Assembly: GCA_964448405.1 (NCBI GenBank)
Contig: CAYUVW010000001.1
Span: forward strand, 1 to 64,000
Length of the DNA stretch: 64,000 nt
Source of the DNA: DAORHV01 sp964448405
GTDB lineage: Bacteria > Patescibacteriota > Gracilibacteria > Peribacterales > Peribacteraceae
Direction: 5' to 3'
Part shown: positions 16,177 through 24,378 of the stretch, piece by piece
How positions within the stretch are numbered: position 1 is the first letter of the stretch
How the letters are laid out: the number at the start of each line of letters is the position of its first letter
Translations under genes and position numbers: made by a program
Notes under the pieces: generated by a model
What the model saw: only the letters and a program-made list of their open reading frames with translations
What the model was told of the DNA's origin: nothing
The model's database searches: none

Positions 16177-16809
16177 CTATGGCGTCCGCTTGAGCAGCTT
16201 GCTGAGCTGCGTGCCAAGGAACGATGTGCCCTGCGAAAGATGTCCGCCGAGTGCCTGCAGACCCGGGGCCAGGCCGCCATTGGCAAGTGCGTAGCCGCCA
16301 ATTGTTAAACCGGCTCCAGCTACACCGACGACGCCAGCAGCCGTAAGAAAGTGCTTGGCATTATCTTTGAAAGCACGCCACTCAACAGTCCACCAATTTG
16401 GCATTGTTTCCTGGAACCAAGCTTGTGTTCTACGAATCCATTGCGAGCCCCACATACGATTAAGGCTAATATCCAAATTTCGAATGTTGTTCACCAGTCC
16501 GTTTAACTCTCGGTGTTGATCTCTGCGATCATACGATCCGTCAGCTGAATCCAAGTTGTCGATAATGCCCCCCTCTCGCAACTCAGATCTTCGAATTTGT
16601 CGCAGTGTATTCAGCAGTCTCGATAACTCGCCTCTTCCTTTGTGCTCCTTTATAACTGCTTCACGCTCTGCGCCGCCCGCGTTGTAACGGCGGATGATCT
16701 CACTTGCATTCGCCATTACCTTTGCAATCGATTCCTGGTGCAGGAGTACGTCATTTGAATCTCGTACCGGGTCGCGCTCCTGTGCGCGTTCAATATTCCT
16801 GTCTGCCAT
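16177..16809 (-). CDS. Hypothetical protein with a C-terminal hydrophobic segment
   Basis: This 210-residue protein is charged and helical over the first 140 residues (ERAQERDP..., long Arg/Glu-rich helices). It then has a Trp-rich patch (WFQETMPNWWTVEW) and one Ala/Gly-rich hydrophobic segment (about 153-180, FLTAAGVVGVAGAGLTIGGY) that may enter the membrane. No signal peptide is seen. A TACTTT hexamer lies 5 bases before the ATG within a pyrimidine-rich leader. I do not recognise a family. Confidence 0.6.
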   Translation of the reverse strand: MADRNIERAQERDPVRDSNDVLLHQESIAKVMANASEIIRRYNAGGAEREAVIKEHKGRGELSRLLNTLRQIRRSELREGGIIDNLDSADGSYDRRDQHRELNGLVNNIRNLDISLNRMWGSQWIRRTQAWFQETMPNWWTVEWRAFKDNAKHFLTAAGVVGVAGAGLTIGGYALANGGLAPGLQALGGHLSQGTSFLGTQLSKLLKRTP

Positions 16810-16835
16810 AGAAAAAAGTAGGAAGGAAATGAATG

Positions 16836-17195
16836 CTAGACACTTTCAACATCGGCGATAATCTTTTCTAGCGCGACGATCTGTTCGTCGAGCGCCACAA
16901 CAGTTTCTGCGCGTAATACGAGCGGCCCAAGCGCAATTGCAGCTTGTGTATCCGCCTCAATACGCTCTTTTCGTACGTGTTCCAAGAGTGCAACGAAAGA
17001 AGCGCGGGATGCCTTCTCCATCGACGTGTCGCTCTTCAATTGCAGTAGGTACGCATCAATCTGCTCGACGCTCAAAGTCGCGACGTATTCTGCGAAGGTC
17101 GTTTCGTTCGTCAGAACAAGATCAACCTCTTTCGGCGTCAATTTGCGCCACTGCTCTGTCTCGGCACCTGCTTTACGTGGTTTGCCCTTGGGCAT
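16836..17195 (-). CDS. Small helical hypothetical protein
   Basis: A 119-residue soluble protein with a basic start (MPKGKPRKAG) and a largely alpha-helical, probably coiled-coil remainder (VEQIDAYLLQLKSD..., ETVVALDEQIVALEKII). The ATG at 17195 lies between this gene and glgP; the frame remains open upstream only as the antisense of glgP. Its leader is pyrimidine-rich (ends TCTCTTTT before ATG) with no Shine-Dalgarno sequence. It is 27 bases downstream of glgP and may share its transcript. Function unknown. Confidence 0.6.
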   Translation of the reverse strand: MPKGKPRKAGAETEQWRKLTPKEVDLVLTNETTFAEYVATLSVEQIDAYLLQLKSDTSMEKASRASFVALLEHVRKERIEADTQAAIALGPLVLRAETVVALDEQIVALEKIIADVESV

Positions 17196-17221
17196 AAAAG
17201 AGATGTGGAATGTGGAGAAAA

Positions 17222-18895
17222 TTATGCAGTACGCCAGGCTTTTGCCAAATATTCCGTCACGGCGCGGTGCGTGTTGAAGTACCCCATCAGGCCGATGGTG
17301 CGCTTCATGCGGCGGATCCAACGCACATGGTCGGCGTGCTCGTATTCCGGAATCACCTGGTACTGCAGTTGCGTGTACAAATCCTCGGCGTCGATTTGAC
17401 GGGTGTCGTCGGCATCCAGCGATTGCGCCAAAGGTCCGATTCTCCAGCCGGCTTGCGGATCCATTTCGTAGCCTTCGATCCACCAGCCGTCGAGCGTGGA
17501 CAGGTTCAGCGTCCCGTTGATGCACGCCTTCATGCCCGACGTACCCGAAGCCTCGTGCAAGCGCGTCGGCGTGTTCAGCCACACGTCGGCGCCCGAGACC
17601 ATCATCTTGGCCAGGTCGGGGTTGTAGTTCGGAATGTAGACGATGCGGATTTTGTCCGAGAGCGAACGTGAACGCTGGATCATGCGCTTGATGACATCCT
17701 GGCCGAACGGATCCTGCGGATGCGCGTTGCCGGAATGAATGATTTGCAAATGCCCCTGTCCGACCTCAATCAATCGGTTGAGATTGGTATAGATGAGCTC
17801 AGGGCGCTTGTAGGCCACCACGCGGCGCGCACTGGCGATGGTCAGCGTGTTTTCATCCAACGGGATGACCGAGTACTTGTTTGCTTCTTGAATCAAACGG
17901 CGCTTGGAAACCCGATGCGCCTCCCACAGCGCTTGATCGGGAATGTCGTGCGAAGCCTTGGAAAGTACCGACGGATTCTCGCGCCACCCTGTGCAGTAAC
18001 GATCCAGCAGATGACGCATGTCTTCACTTGCCCAGTGTTCGGCGTGCACGCCGTTGGTAATGTGGTCGATATTTTCACCAGGAAACATCGCACGGGATAC
18101 CATGCCGTGTACGCGTGCCACGCCGCAGGTGTAACGGCTGAGGTGCATGGCGAGCAGCGTCATCGACAAGCTGTCTTCTCCAGCGATCTTGCGGATGTGC
18201 CACGGCAGCATGTCGCCCACCACTTTGTAGGCCATGTCGTAAGGGAATACGTCGTGGCCGGCCTTTACGGGTGTGTGCGTGGTGAATGCGCAGCTTGGAC
18301 GAACGTTGTCGTCTTTGTAGTCGCGTTCACGCAGCAGCTCGAGCGTAAGGAACGCAGCATGTCCTTCGTTCATGTGGAACGTGCCGACGTTCTGGTAGCC
18401 GAGTTTGCGCAACATGCGCACGCCGCCGATGCCCAGCACCACTTCCTGCTTCAGGCGCATGTAGCCGTCGCCGCCGTACAAATACTTGGTGATGTCGCGG
18501 TCCCACGGCTGGTTCTCCGGCAGATTCGTATCCAAAAAATAGACCGGCACCGTGTGGCCGCGGCTTTCGAGTTCGAGTACCCACACACCTACTTTCACCT
18601 GGCGTCCTTCAATGGTGACTTCCACGGTCTGCGGCAGCTTTTTCAATACCTCGGACGGATTCCAGTTCATTTCGCTGTACTGCTGCGAGCCGTCGGCATT
18701 GATCGATTGCTTCATGTAACCGTGCTGCCAACACATCGTCATGGCGGCGGCCTTTACGCCCAAGTCGGTGGCCGAACGCATGATGTCTGCGGCCAGTACG
18801 CCCAACCCACCGGCAAACGTGGGAATTTGGCGCGAGAAGCCGATCTCCATTGTGAAGTATCCGACGGTGAGATCCTTAGCGATGGGTGTCGCCAT
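17222..18895 (-). CDS. glgP: Alpha-glucan (glycogen/maltodextrin) phosphorylase, short GT35 form
   Basis: A 557-residue GT35 enzyme of the short, regulatory-site-free type. It would release glucose-1-phosphate from alpha-1,4-glucans. Visible family motifs are TFAGGLGVLAADIM near residue 27, a GTFHMNEGHAAF helix, FTTHTPVKAGHD, ITNGVHAEHWAS, VAYKRPEL, and the PLP site EASGTSGMKA with Lys456. It probably feeds the phosphohexomutase encoded about 700 bases away and, through it, galU and zwf products. A related but PLP-lysine-lacking protein is encoded at 42527-44506. The 201-residue gene upstream ends 18 bases before its ATG, so the two are likely one transcription unit. Confidence 0.93.
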   Translation of the reverse strand: MATPIAKDLTVGYFTMEIGFSRQIPTFAGGLGVLAADIMRSATDLGVKAAAMTMCWQHGYMKQSINADGSQQYSEMNWNPSEVLKKLPQTVEVTIEGRQVKVGVWVLELESRGHTVPVYFLDTNLPENQPWDRDITKYLYGGDGYMRLKQEVVLGIGGVRMLRKLGYQNVGTFHMNEGHAAFLTLELLRERDYKDDNVRPSCAFTTHTPVKAGHDVFPYDMAYKVVGDMLPWHIRKIAGEDSLSMTLLAMHLSRYTCGVARVHGMVSRAMFPGENIDHITNGVHAEHWASEDMRHLLDRYCTGWRENPSVLSKASHDIPDQALWEAHRVSKRRLIQEANKYSVIPLDENTLTIASARRVVAYKRPELIYTNLNRLIEVGQGHLQIIHSGNAHPQDPFGQDVIKRMIQRSRSLSDKIRIVYIPNYNPDLAKMMVSGADVWLNTPTRLHEASGTSGMKACINGTLNLSTLDGWWIEGYEMDPQAGWRIGPLAQSLDADDTRQIDAEDLYTQLQYQVIPEYEHADHVRWIRRMKRTIGLMGYFNTHRAVTEYLAKAWRTA

Positions 18896-18913
18896 GGGAC
18901 GTATGCGAAAAGA

Positions 18914-19519
18914 TTAATTTTGGTTGATTTGCGGCGCAATCACCTCGCCGAAATTCGCGGGCTTTGCGATAATATCGCCGATACGCTTAATAATTTCCTG
19001 CTGCGTCGGACGAGCACCTGCAGCGCCGATTTCAAAGCTCTTTGCTACAAAGACGCGTCCGTCGGCCGTGTTGTACATCAGGGTTGCCGTATTATCTGCA
19101 CCCAGAGTGACACGGTAGCTGTTGTTTGCATTCAAGCGACGGAATCCCGGGTCGCTGTTTGCGTTCTTCAGGGCGCTTTTCAATGCGAGGTTCAATCGCA
19201 ACTTGAATGCCTGTTGCTCCGTAGCATTTCGAACGTCGGGGTTTCCACGCAGTGCGTCGGCAACCATCTTGAGCTTTCCTCCTGCACGGTCACTCGGCGT
19301 TTCATTCGATGGCGGAAGTATGAGCTCAGGGTCGTTGTTCGCGGCCAGATCTGCATGGGCCTTATCAACCATTTCCTGCTTCCGGACATTGTCGGCTCTA
19401 TTGCTCGCAGTAGCCGAGTCGCCCGTTGGCAGAACAAGCGGAAGTTCTTGCCAAATGCATCGCGCTTCACGCAGTGAAAACTCCTTTCGGGAGTTCTGGA
19501 ATAAGGAAAGCTTCTGCAT
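18914..19519 (-). CDS. Hypothetical protein upstream of glgP
   Basis: A 201-residue soluble protein. The N-terminal half is polar and probably disordered (DSATASNRADNVRKQE). The C-terminal half is a compact alpha/beta segment (SYRVTLGADNTATLMYNTADG... EIIKRIGDIIAKPANFGEVI). No family recognised. It has a very good promoter (19554-19582) with a 28-base leader and is followed 18 bases later by glgP, so it is probably the first gene of the glgP transcript. Confidence 0.6.
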   Translation of the reverse strand: MQKLSLFQNSRKEFSLREARCIWQELPLVLPTGDSATASNRADNVRKQEMVDKAHADLAANNDPELILPPSNETPSDRAGGKLKMVADALRGNPDVRNATEQQAFKLRLNLALKSALKNANSDPGFRRLNANNSYRVTLGADNTATLMYNTADGRVFVAKSFEIGAAGARPTQQEIIKRIGDIIAKPANFGEVIAPQINQN

Positions 19520-19553
19520 AAAAGAAATGGGAATGGATATTTTTCTTATTGAT

Positions 19554-19582
19554 ATTATAACATATTAATACTTATTTGACAA
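19554..19582 (-). promoter_or_regulatory. Strong sigma70 promoter TTGTCA-17-TATAAT
   Basis: On the minus strand a TTGTCA -35 (19577-19582) is spaced 17 bp from a consensus TATAAT -10 (19554-19559) in AT-rich DNA. It drives the hypothetical-glgP unit; the predicted start is about 28 bases before the ATG at 19519. Confidence 0.85.
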
Positions 19583-19623
19583 TAACCTGTCTCAGCCGGA
19601 AGGCTTATCGTAGGTGCCAATCC

Positions 19624-21021
19624 ATGGCCATTGATCCGCACATCTTTCGGGCATACGACATCCGCGGCAAGGCGTATACGCAACTGAATGCAGAAGCATG
19701 TTGGTGGATTGCCGCCGCATTCGGATCCATAGTTCGCGAGAACTATGCCAACGATACGAACACTCCCACCGTGGTCGTCGGGCACGATGCGCGAACGCAC
19801 AGCCCCGAATTTATGGAGGAAGTGGTTTCCGGCCTTATGGCTTCCGGTTGCAGTGTAAAGCGCATTGGCCAAACGCCGAGTCCGTTGAATTACTTTACGG
19901 TGTGCAACCGCGGTTTCGATGCGGGCATCCAGATTACGGCCAGTCACAACCCCAAAGAAGACAATGGACTGAAGCTGCACCTGCGGGGCGCCGAGGCGTA
20001 TGCAGGCGAAGATTTGCAGCGACTGCGTGAACGCATTGAAGCGAAGAACACGCTTACCGGCACCGGCTCAGTGGAAGATATAGAAGCCGAAATGACGTAT
20101 CTCGAATACCTAGAGCAGTTGTTCCCGGCTGCAGGAGGTCGTCGCCACGTTATCGTCGATGGCGGCAACGGCGTCGCGGGTCCGACCTATGCGTTGGCGC
20201 TCAAGCGAATTAAAGCCAAGGTGACGGGCATGTATCTCAAGCCCGACGGCACGTTCCCAAATCATCCGGCGGATCCCAGTAAATATTCCACGCTGGTGGA
20301 TTTGCAGCAGAAAGTCGTGGAGCTGAAAGCCGACTGCGGATTTGCATTCGACGGCGACGGCGACCGTCTGGGCGTGGTGGACGAGAAAGGCCAGATCGTG
20401 ACCGCCGACCAGCTCTTGCTCTTACTCGCGAAGGATCACCTCAGTCGCAATCCAGGAGCTCCGGTTATTTTCACAGTGAGCAATTCAGGGTTGCTGGAAA
20501 GCGAAATAACCAAGTGGGGTGGCAAGCCGGTCATGTGCAAAGTCGGCCATTCGTTCGTGGAACATGCCATGCGTGACCACAACGCCAAGTTGGGAGGTGA
20601 GCAGTCGGGTCACTTTTTCTGCGGCGAGGCATACTACGGCTTCGATGACGCGTTAGTGGCTGCCATGCGCGTGCTGAGCATTTTGAGTGCCAACAAGAAG
20701 GCCAAGCTGTCCGAACTCATCGCGGAGTTTCCGAAAGTCTTCCAGGCACACGAGTTGCGTCCGCATTGTGACGATACCAAGAAAAAGGACGTGGTCGACC
20801 GCGTGTCGAAGTTCTTTGCAGCAAGTCACCCGGTGAATACGTTGGATGGCGCGAGAATTGATTTCGGTGACGGTGCTTGGGCGGGCGTGCGGTACAGCAA
20901 TACAAGTCCGTGCCTTTCGGTTTGCATTGAGGCCCGGAGCGAGGAGAAATTACAGGCGGTGGAGGCCGAGGTTCTGGGGCATTTGAGAACGTACGAAGAG
21001 GTCCAGTTGGAGACGAAATAG
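19624..21021 (+). CDS. Phosphomannomutase/phosphoglucomutase (alpha-D-phosphohexomutase)
   Basis: A 465-residue enzyme interconverting hexose-6- and hexose-1-phosphates. It shows FRAYDIRGKAY at the N-terminus, the phosphoserine loop ITASHNPKEDNG with Ser107, the metal loop DGDGDRLGV near residue 245, the sugar loop GGEQSGHFFC near 330, and a C-terminal phosphate-binding RYSNTSPCLSV. This matches PMM/PGM (AlgC-like) proteins. It links GlgP-derived glucose-1-phosphate with glycolysis and with UDP-glucose synthesis by GalU. The ATG at 19624 is 12 bases after TATCGT and begins at the conserved IFRAYDIRG domain; an earlier in-frame ATG adds an unrelated segment. Confidence 0.93.
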   Translation: MAIDPHIFRAYDIRGKAYTQLNAEACWWIAAAFGSIVRENYANDTNTPTVVVGHDARTHSPEFMEEVVSGLMASGCSVKRIGQTPSPLNYFTVCNRGFDAGIQITASHNPKEDNGLKLHLRGAEAYAGEDLQRLRERIEAKNTLTGTGSVEDIEAEMTYLEYLEQLFPAAGGRRHVIVDGGNGVAGPTYALALKRIKAKVTGMYLKPDGTFPNHPADPSKYSTLVDLQQKVVELKADCGFAFDGDGDRLGVVDEKGQIVTADQLLLLLAKDHLSRNPGAPVIFTVSNSGLLESEITKWGGKPVMCKVGHSFVEHAMRDHNAKLGGEQSGHFFCGEAYYGFDDALVAAMRVLSILSANKKAKLSELIAEFPKVFQAHELRPHCDDTKKKDVVDRVSKFFAASHPVNTLDGARIDFGDGAWAGVRYSNTSPCLSVCIEARSEEKLQAVEAEVLGHLRTYEEVQLETK

Positions 21022-21025
21022 CGGC

Positions 21026-21072
21026 AGGAGTCCAAGGATTTCAAAGAGTTCAAGGAGTCCAAGGAAGATTCC
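21026..21072 (+). repeat. Left inverted copy of the CCTTGGA-type dispersed repeat
   Basis: A degenerate string of 'GGAGTCCAA / AAGGA / TTCAAAGA' units runs here in the orientation opposite to the copy at 21448-21492. Together the two frame the four-helix-bundle gene. Related copies lie at 53568, 56494, 57735 and 58591. Confidence 0.8.
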
Positions 21073-21089
21073 CTCATTTATTCTGAGGG
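21071..21089. repeat. Short hairpin just before the four-helix-bundle start
   Basis: CCCTCA-TTTATTC-TGAGGG is a 6-bp perfect stem ending two bases before the ATG. The -10 element TATTCT lies partly in its loop. Confidence 0.6.
21079..21084 (+). promoter_or_regulatory. -10 element TATTCT, leaderless start
   Basis: TATTCT ends exactly 6 bases (GAGGGT) before the ATG at 21091. Confidence 0.45.
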
Positions 21090-21090
21090 T

Positions 21091-21447
21091 ATGCATATTC
21101 GTCTTCATGAACGGCTTGTTGTCTGGCAAGAGGCATACAAATTGTGCCTATCGATATACCGGATGACTTCGGATTTTCCCTCCTACGAGAAATTTGGATT
21201 AACCAGTCAGCTTCGGCGTGCAGCTGCCAGCATCGCGCTCAATATCGCCGAGGGAAACGCAAAAAGAACCAAGGGTGATAAATGTAGATTTCTCGATATT
21301 GCGTTTGGATCACTGGAGGAGGTGCATTGTGCAACGCGCCTCAGTCGTGATTTGGAATACATTGATACGGCAAAGTTCGAGCAGGTCGATCGTCATGTCC
21401 ATAGGACAAGCTTTCTTTTGAATCGGCTCCGCAGAACCCTTGCATAA
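21091..21447 (+). CDS. Four-helix-bundle protein (23S rRNA intervening-sequence family)
   Basis: A 118-residue, wholly helical protein of the IVS/'four helix bundle' family: LVVWQEAYKL for the usual L-x-VW-x-x-A motif, SQLRRAAASIALNIAEGNAK for the signature helix, and FLDIAFGSLEEV. Family members were first seen as ORFs in 23S rRNA intervening sequences and are widespread as free-standing genes; their function is unknown. Here the gene stands between two inverted copies of a dispersed repeat (21026-21072 and 21448-21492), with phosphohexomutase and recJ outside, which suggests insertion as a small cassette. Confidence 0.9.
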   Translation: MHIRLHERLVVWQEAYKLCLSIYRMTSDFPSYEKFGLTSQLRRAAASIALNIAEGNAKRTKGDKCRFLDIAFGSLEEVHCATRLSRDLEYIDTAKFEQVDRHVHRTSFLLNRLRRTLA

Positions 21448-21492
21448 GATTCCTTGGACTCTTTGGAATCCTTGGTTTCTTTGGACTCCTAG
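21448..21492 (-). repeat. Right inverted copy of the CCTTGGA-type dispersed repeat
   Basis: The run 'GATTCCTTGGACTCTTTGG' followed by 'AATCCTTGGTTTCTTTGG' and 'ACTCCT' begins directly at the stop codon of the four-helix-bundle gene. It is the reverse-complement family partner of 21026-21072. Confidence 0.8.
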
Positions 21493-21521
21493 GCCACTAT
21501 GTCCTCATCAGCAACCTACTC

Positions 21522-23159
21522 ATGACCTCCCCGCTCTCCCTCACCGGCCGCCAATGGGTCATGCGCCGCGATGCAGTACCCGATCTTATCGAAACACTGG
21601 CGAAAGAAAGAGGTTTGGACGATGTGGTAACAGGGAAGCCATTAAAACTTTCCGACCCCCTCAAATTTCCCGAGGCCTCCAAAGCCGTCGAACGCATCGA
21701 GCACGCGATGAAATCCGGAGAAACCATCGGCATTTTCGGCGACTACGACGCCGATGGTATTACCGGCTGCGCCCAGCTCGTACGCTACTTTCGTCGTCAC
21801 AATATCGAGCCTGTCGTGCATCTGCCGCACCGCGCCACCGAGGGGTACGGCATGAAAATCAGCAGCTTGAACGCATTGCATGCCAAAGGCGTGAGGGTGC
21901 TCATCACCGTGGACACCGGCATTGCCGCCACCGCCGAAATCGCGCACGCCAAGACACTCGGCATGGACGTCATCGTTACCGATCACCACGCCGCCCCCCA
22001 AGGCCGCCCCGACGCATACGCCGTGCTGCATCCGCTCATCCCAACGCCGTTTCCCAACCAGCATCTTTCAGGGTCCGGCGTAGCACTCATGCTGGTACGT
22101 GCGCTCGAACACGGCAAGCCGTGGCCGGGGATAGAACAAGACATTATCCTGGCCGCCATCGGCACTATCGGGGACCTGGTCCCGCTTACCGGTGAGAACC
22201 GCGGACTTGTCATTCACGCGCTGCGCCTGCTTTCTAAATTGCCAGATTCGCCGCTGAAAGATTTTGCCGATGCCGTGCGCGGCCAGAGCGCCCAGGCGCT
22301 TACCAGCACCGATATCGCATTCCGTATCGTGCCGCGCATTAATGCCAGCGGCCGTATCGATCATCCAATTGTGGCGCTGCAAGCATTGCTCGACGGAGGA
22401 GACTCGCTCGAAAAATTGCATGCGCTGAATACCGAACGCCAGGGCATCACCGGCAAGATGGTCGAGCTGGCCGTGTCGCTGATCGACCCAACGCAGCCGT
22501 TTTTGTGTGTGGCCAACAGCGAGTTCCACTCCGGTGTCGTGGGCCTCATTTCCGGTGCGCTCACAGAACGCTATGGCCGTCCCAGCCTGGTGGCCGCCGT
22601 CACCGGCGACATCTGCACCGCGTCGCTACGCAGTATCCCCCAGGTGAACGTTGCGGCACTGCTGAATATGCCTGGCGTCCGCGACTTGCTTATCACGTAC
22701 GGCGGACACGCGCAGGCCGCCGGTTGCACGTTCAACATTGCCAACCTTGCCGCAGTGCAGACGGCGTTGAATACATGCATGCGCGAACAAGGTTTTACCG
22801 GCGATGCCATGCGACCGGTCCTGCACATCGACGCAACGCTGCCACTGACAAGCGTCACCATCCCGTTCACCGAATCCATTCAGCGACTGGAGCCATTCGG
22901 CATGGGCAACGATCAGCCGGTTTTCCTATTGCAAGGCCAGTCCATTGAATGGGTTCGCACCGTCGGTGCCGATGGTAAGCACCTGCAATGCCGCGTGGGT
23001 GGCAAGAAAGCGGTGGGCTTTGGCCTGGGAGCGCATGCGCAGTCGCTCACCGACAAAGAGTGTTGGGACGTTGCGTGTACGCTCAGTATCAGCGATTGGA
23101 ACGATAAGCGCGAAGTGCAGCTCATGATGAAAGATATCCGGCCGCTGAAAAAGAGCTAA
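21522..23159 (+). CDS. recJ: Single-stranded-DNA-specific exonuclease RecJ
   Basis: A 545-residue 5'-3' ssDNA exonuclease. The DHH-family motifs are in order: GDYDADG at 73-79, VDTG near 130, VTDHHA at 153-157 and an IGTIGDLVPL near 220. The DHHA1 domain with GGHAQAAGCTF follows near 400, then a C-terminal OB-fold (LEPFGMGNDQPVF...). Length is normal for bacterial RecJ. It acts in recombination and mismatch repair. There is no clear -10 within 13 bases of the ATG. Three GC-rich hairpins follow the stop. Confidence 0.95.
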   Translation: MTSPLSLTGRQWVMRRDAVPDLIETLAKERGLDDVVTGKPLKLSDPLKFPEASKAVERIEHAMKSGETIGIFGDYDADGITGCAQLVRYFRRHNIEPVVHLPHRATEGYGMKISSLNALHAKGVRVLITVDTGIAATAEIAHAKTLGMDVIVTDHHAAPQGRPDAYAVLHPLIPTPFPNQHLSGSGVALMLVRALEHGKPWPGIEQDIILAAIGTIGDLVPLTGENRGLVIHALRLLSKLPDSPLKDFADAVRGQSAQALTSTDIAFRIVPRINASGRIDHPIVALQALLDGGDSLEKLHALNTERQGITGKMVELAVSLIDPTQPFLCVANSEFHSGVVGLISGALTERYGRPSLVAAVTGDICTASLRSIPQVNVAALLNMPGVRDLLITYGGHAQAAGCTFNIANLAAVQTALNTCMREQGFTGDAMRPVLHIDATLPLTSVTIPFTESIQRLEPFGMGNDQPVFLLQGQSIEWVRTVGADGKHLQCRVGGKKAVGFGLGAHAQSLTDKECWDVACTLSISDWNDKREVQLMMKDIRPLKKS

Positions 23160-23165
23160 CCGCAA

Positions 23166-23228
23166 CTGCGACGCAGCGTCGCAGACGGCCGCAGGCCGAA
23201 ATCATATCCCCGGAACGCGGCGTTCCGG
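23166..23228. repeat. Cluster of three GC-rich hairpins after recJ
   Basis: Three perfect inverted repeats follow the recJ stop within 65 bases: CTGCGACGC/A/GCGTCGCAG (23166-23184), GGCC/GCA/GGCC (23187-23197) and CCGGAACG/CGG/CGTTCCGG (23210-23228). There is no T-run, so they are REP-like or mRNA-end structures rather than a classical terminator. Confidence 0.65.
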
Positions 23229-23253
23229 CTGCGGGCGTTATTGGATTGGATAC

Positions 23254-23275
23254 AAAAAAGACCCCTTTCGGGGTC
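23254..23275 (-). terminator. Terminator of the XRE regulator gene
   Basis: A GACCCC-TTTC-GGGGTC stem is followed, on the minus strand, by TTTTTT (23254-23259). It lies 28 bases after the stop of the XRE gene. Confidence 0.85.
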
Positions 23276-23303
23276 CTTGGATTCTTAAAGTTGGGGTCGC
23301 GGC

Positions 23304-23528
23304 CTAGACCGGAACCAAGCTTCCCTCGACGGAGAAGACTTCGGTCACCGGAGCATTCAGAGCCATGGAAATCTTGTAGGCAAGCAGCACCGACGGGTTC
23401 GTAGCACCGCGCTCGATGGACATGATCGTCTGGCGGCTGACACCGACGCGCAGCGCAAGTTCCTCCTGCGTCATCCCGCGCTCGAAGCGCAGGCGGCGGA
23501 TGTTGTTCCTGAGGGTTGCGGTCGGCAT
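23304..23528 (-). CDS. Small XRE-family (Cro/CI-type) helix-turn-helix regulator
   Basis: A 74-residue protein consisting almost entirely of an HTH_3 domain: NNIRRLRFERGMTQEELALRV then SRQTIMSIERGATNPSV, then an aliphatic helix (LLAYKISMALNAPVTEVF). It matches the YgzD/YvaO-like small repressors that regulate neighbouring genes or act alone. Its leader is pyrimidine-rich (TCTCCCCCTTCCC) and a near-perfect palindrome at 23556-23579, about 30 bases before the ATG, is a good autoregulatory operator. A terminator follows. Confidence 0.9.
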   Translation of the reverse strand: MPTATLRNNIRRLRFERGMTQEELALRVGVSRQTIMSIERGATNPSVLLAYKISMALNAPVTEVFSVEGSLVPV

Positions 23529-23555
23529 CGTAGGGAAGGGGGAGAAACCGTTCGT

Positions 23556-23579
23556 CTACTCACTACGGTAGTCGAGTAG
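23556..23579. promoter_or_regulatory. Candidate XRE operator, near-perfect palindrome
   Basis: CTACTC-ACTAC-G-GTAGT-C-GAGTAG has 11 paired bases per arm with a one-base centre and a single bulge. It lies upstream of the XRE gene, between it and a TACAAT-like hexamer, where a repressor would block transcription. Confidence 0.55.
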
Positions 23580-23816
23580 GCGCGGGAATTGTACTCATCT
23601 TCTCCTATGCGGCAAGTCTATTTTCCATAGATCTAGCGCCAGAGTCTCACGGCCCTGTCCATGCCCGAATGCCGCATCATTGACGAATTAAAAAAATAGT
23701 ATGACTACTTTCTCGTACCAATGAGGGCAGTTTCGAACGCTACCATCTCATAAATAAGAGAATTTGCCATACGGCATTTTTGCCGAATACAAGCGACATT
23801 CGCTACATTGGACGCC

Positions 23817-24290
23817 ATGATCCCCTCTCCGTTCCACGGCATTTTCTCGGCGTCGACCGAGGCCGATGCCGATGGAGCAGTCGAGCGACGCAGTCCAGTG
23901 CATGCGCATGCCAAGTCCCATGCGGTGAAGCCGGTTGCCCCCGTGAACTCCACGCAGCCGCAAACGGGCGGCCAGGTCGCTTTGGATATTTTCGAATTCG
24001 ACAATTACTACATTCTGAAAGCGCCGATGGCCGGCGTAAAATTGGCGGATCTGGATATCGAAATCACCGACAACGTCATTACCATTCGCGGCCAGCGCAA
24101 ACAGACCGACGACATTCCGCAGAATCAGTATTACCTGCAGGAATGTTTTTGGGGTGAGTTCAGCCGGTCGGTGACGCTGCCGTGCTCCATTGATCCAAAG
24201 AAAGTGAAGGCCACCTTCAACAAAGACGCCATCTTGAAAATTTTGGTGCCGAAAGAAGAGCGCGTGAAAATCATCCGTATCAGCGAATAA
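23817..24290 (+). CDS. Hsp20/alpha-crystallin-family small heat-shock protein
   Basis: A 157-residue holdase chaperone. About 55 variable N-terminal residues precede the alpha-crystallin domain: ALDIFEFDNYYILKAPMAGVK, DLDIEITDNVITIRG, then the FWGEFSRSVTLPCSID segment and the conserved AxxxNGxL-like region as ATFNKDAILKILVPK. An unusual point is the FWGEFSRS motif in place of the usual YGSFSRS. Such proteins form large oligomers that hold unfolding proteins. TACATT lies 7 bases before the ATG at 23817; the in-frame TTG three codons upstream overlaps this -10. Confidence 0.93.
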   Translation: MIPSPFHGIFSASTEADADGAVERRSPVHAHAKSHAVKPVAPVNSTQPQTGGQVALDIFEFDNYYILKAPMAGVKLADLDIEITDNVITIRGQRKQTDDIPQNQYYLQECFWGEFSRSVTLPCSIDPKKVKATFNKDAILKILVPKEERVKIIRISE

Positions 24291-24366
24291 AGGAAAGAGT
24301 CCGAAGAATCCGCTGAAGAAGTCGTTCATCCTCTTCTTTGGTTTCCTTGGCGGCAGCTGCATCGTG

Positions 24367-24372
24367 TAGTCT
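24367..24372 (+). promoter_or_regulatory. -10 element TAGTCT, leaderless start
   Basis: TAGTCT ends exactly 6 bases (GTCGAC) before the ATG at 24379. Confidence 0.5.
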
Positions 24373-24378
24373 GTCGAC

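Noticed and set aside
17720..19477. A 585-codon open frame on the plus strand
   Set aside because: It is antisense to glgP and its upstream gene, which have clear motifs and a strong promoter; the translation has no family features and is Val/His/Arg-rich as expected of a shadow frame.
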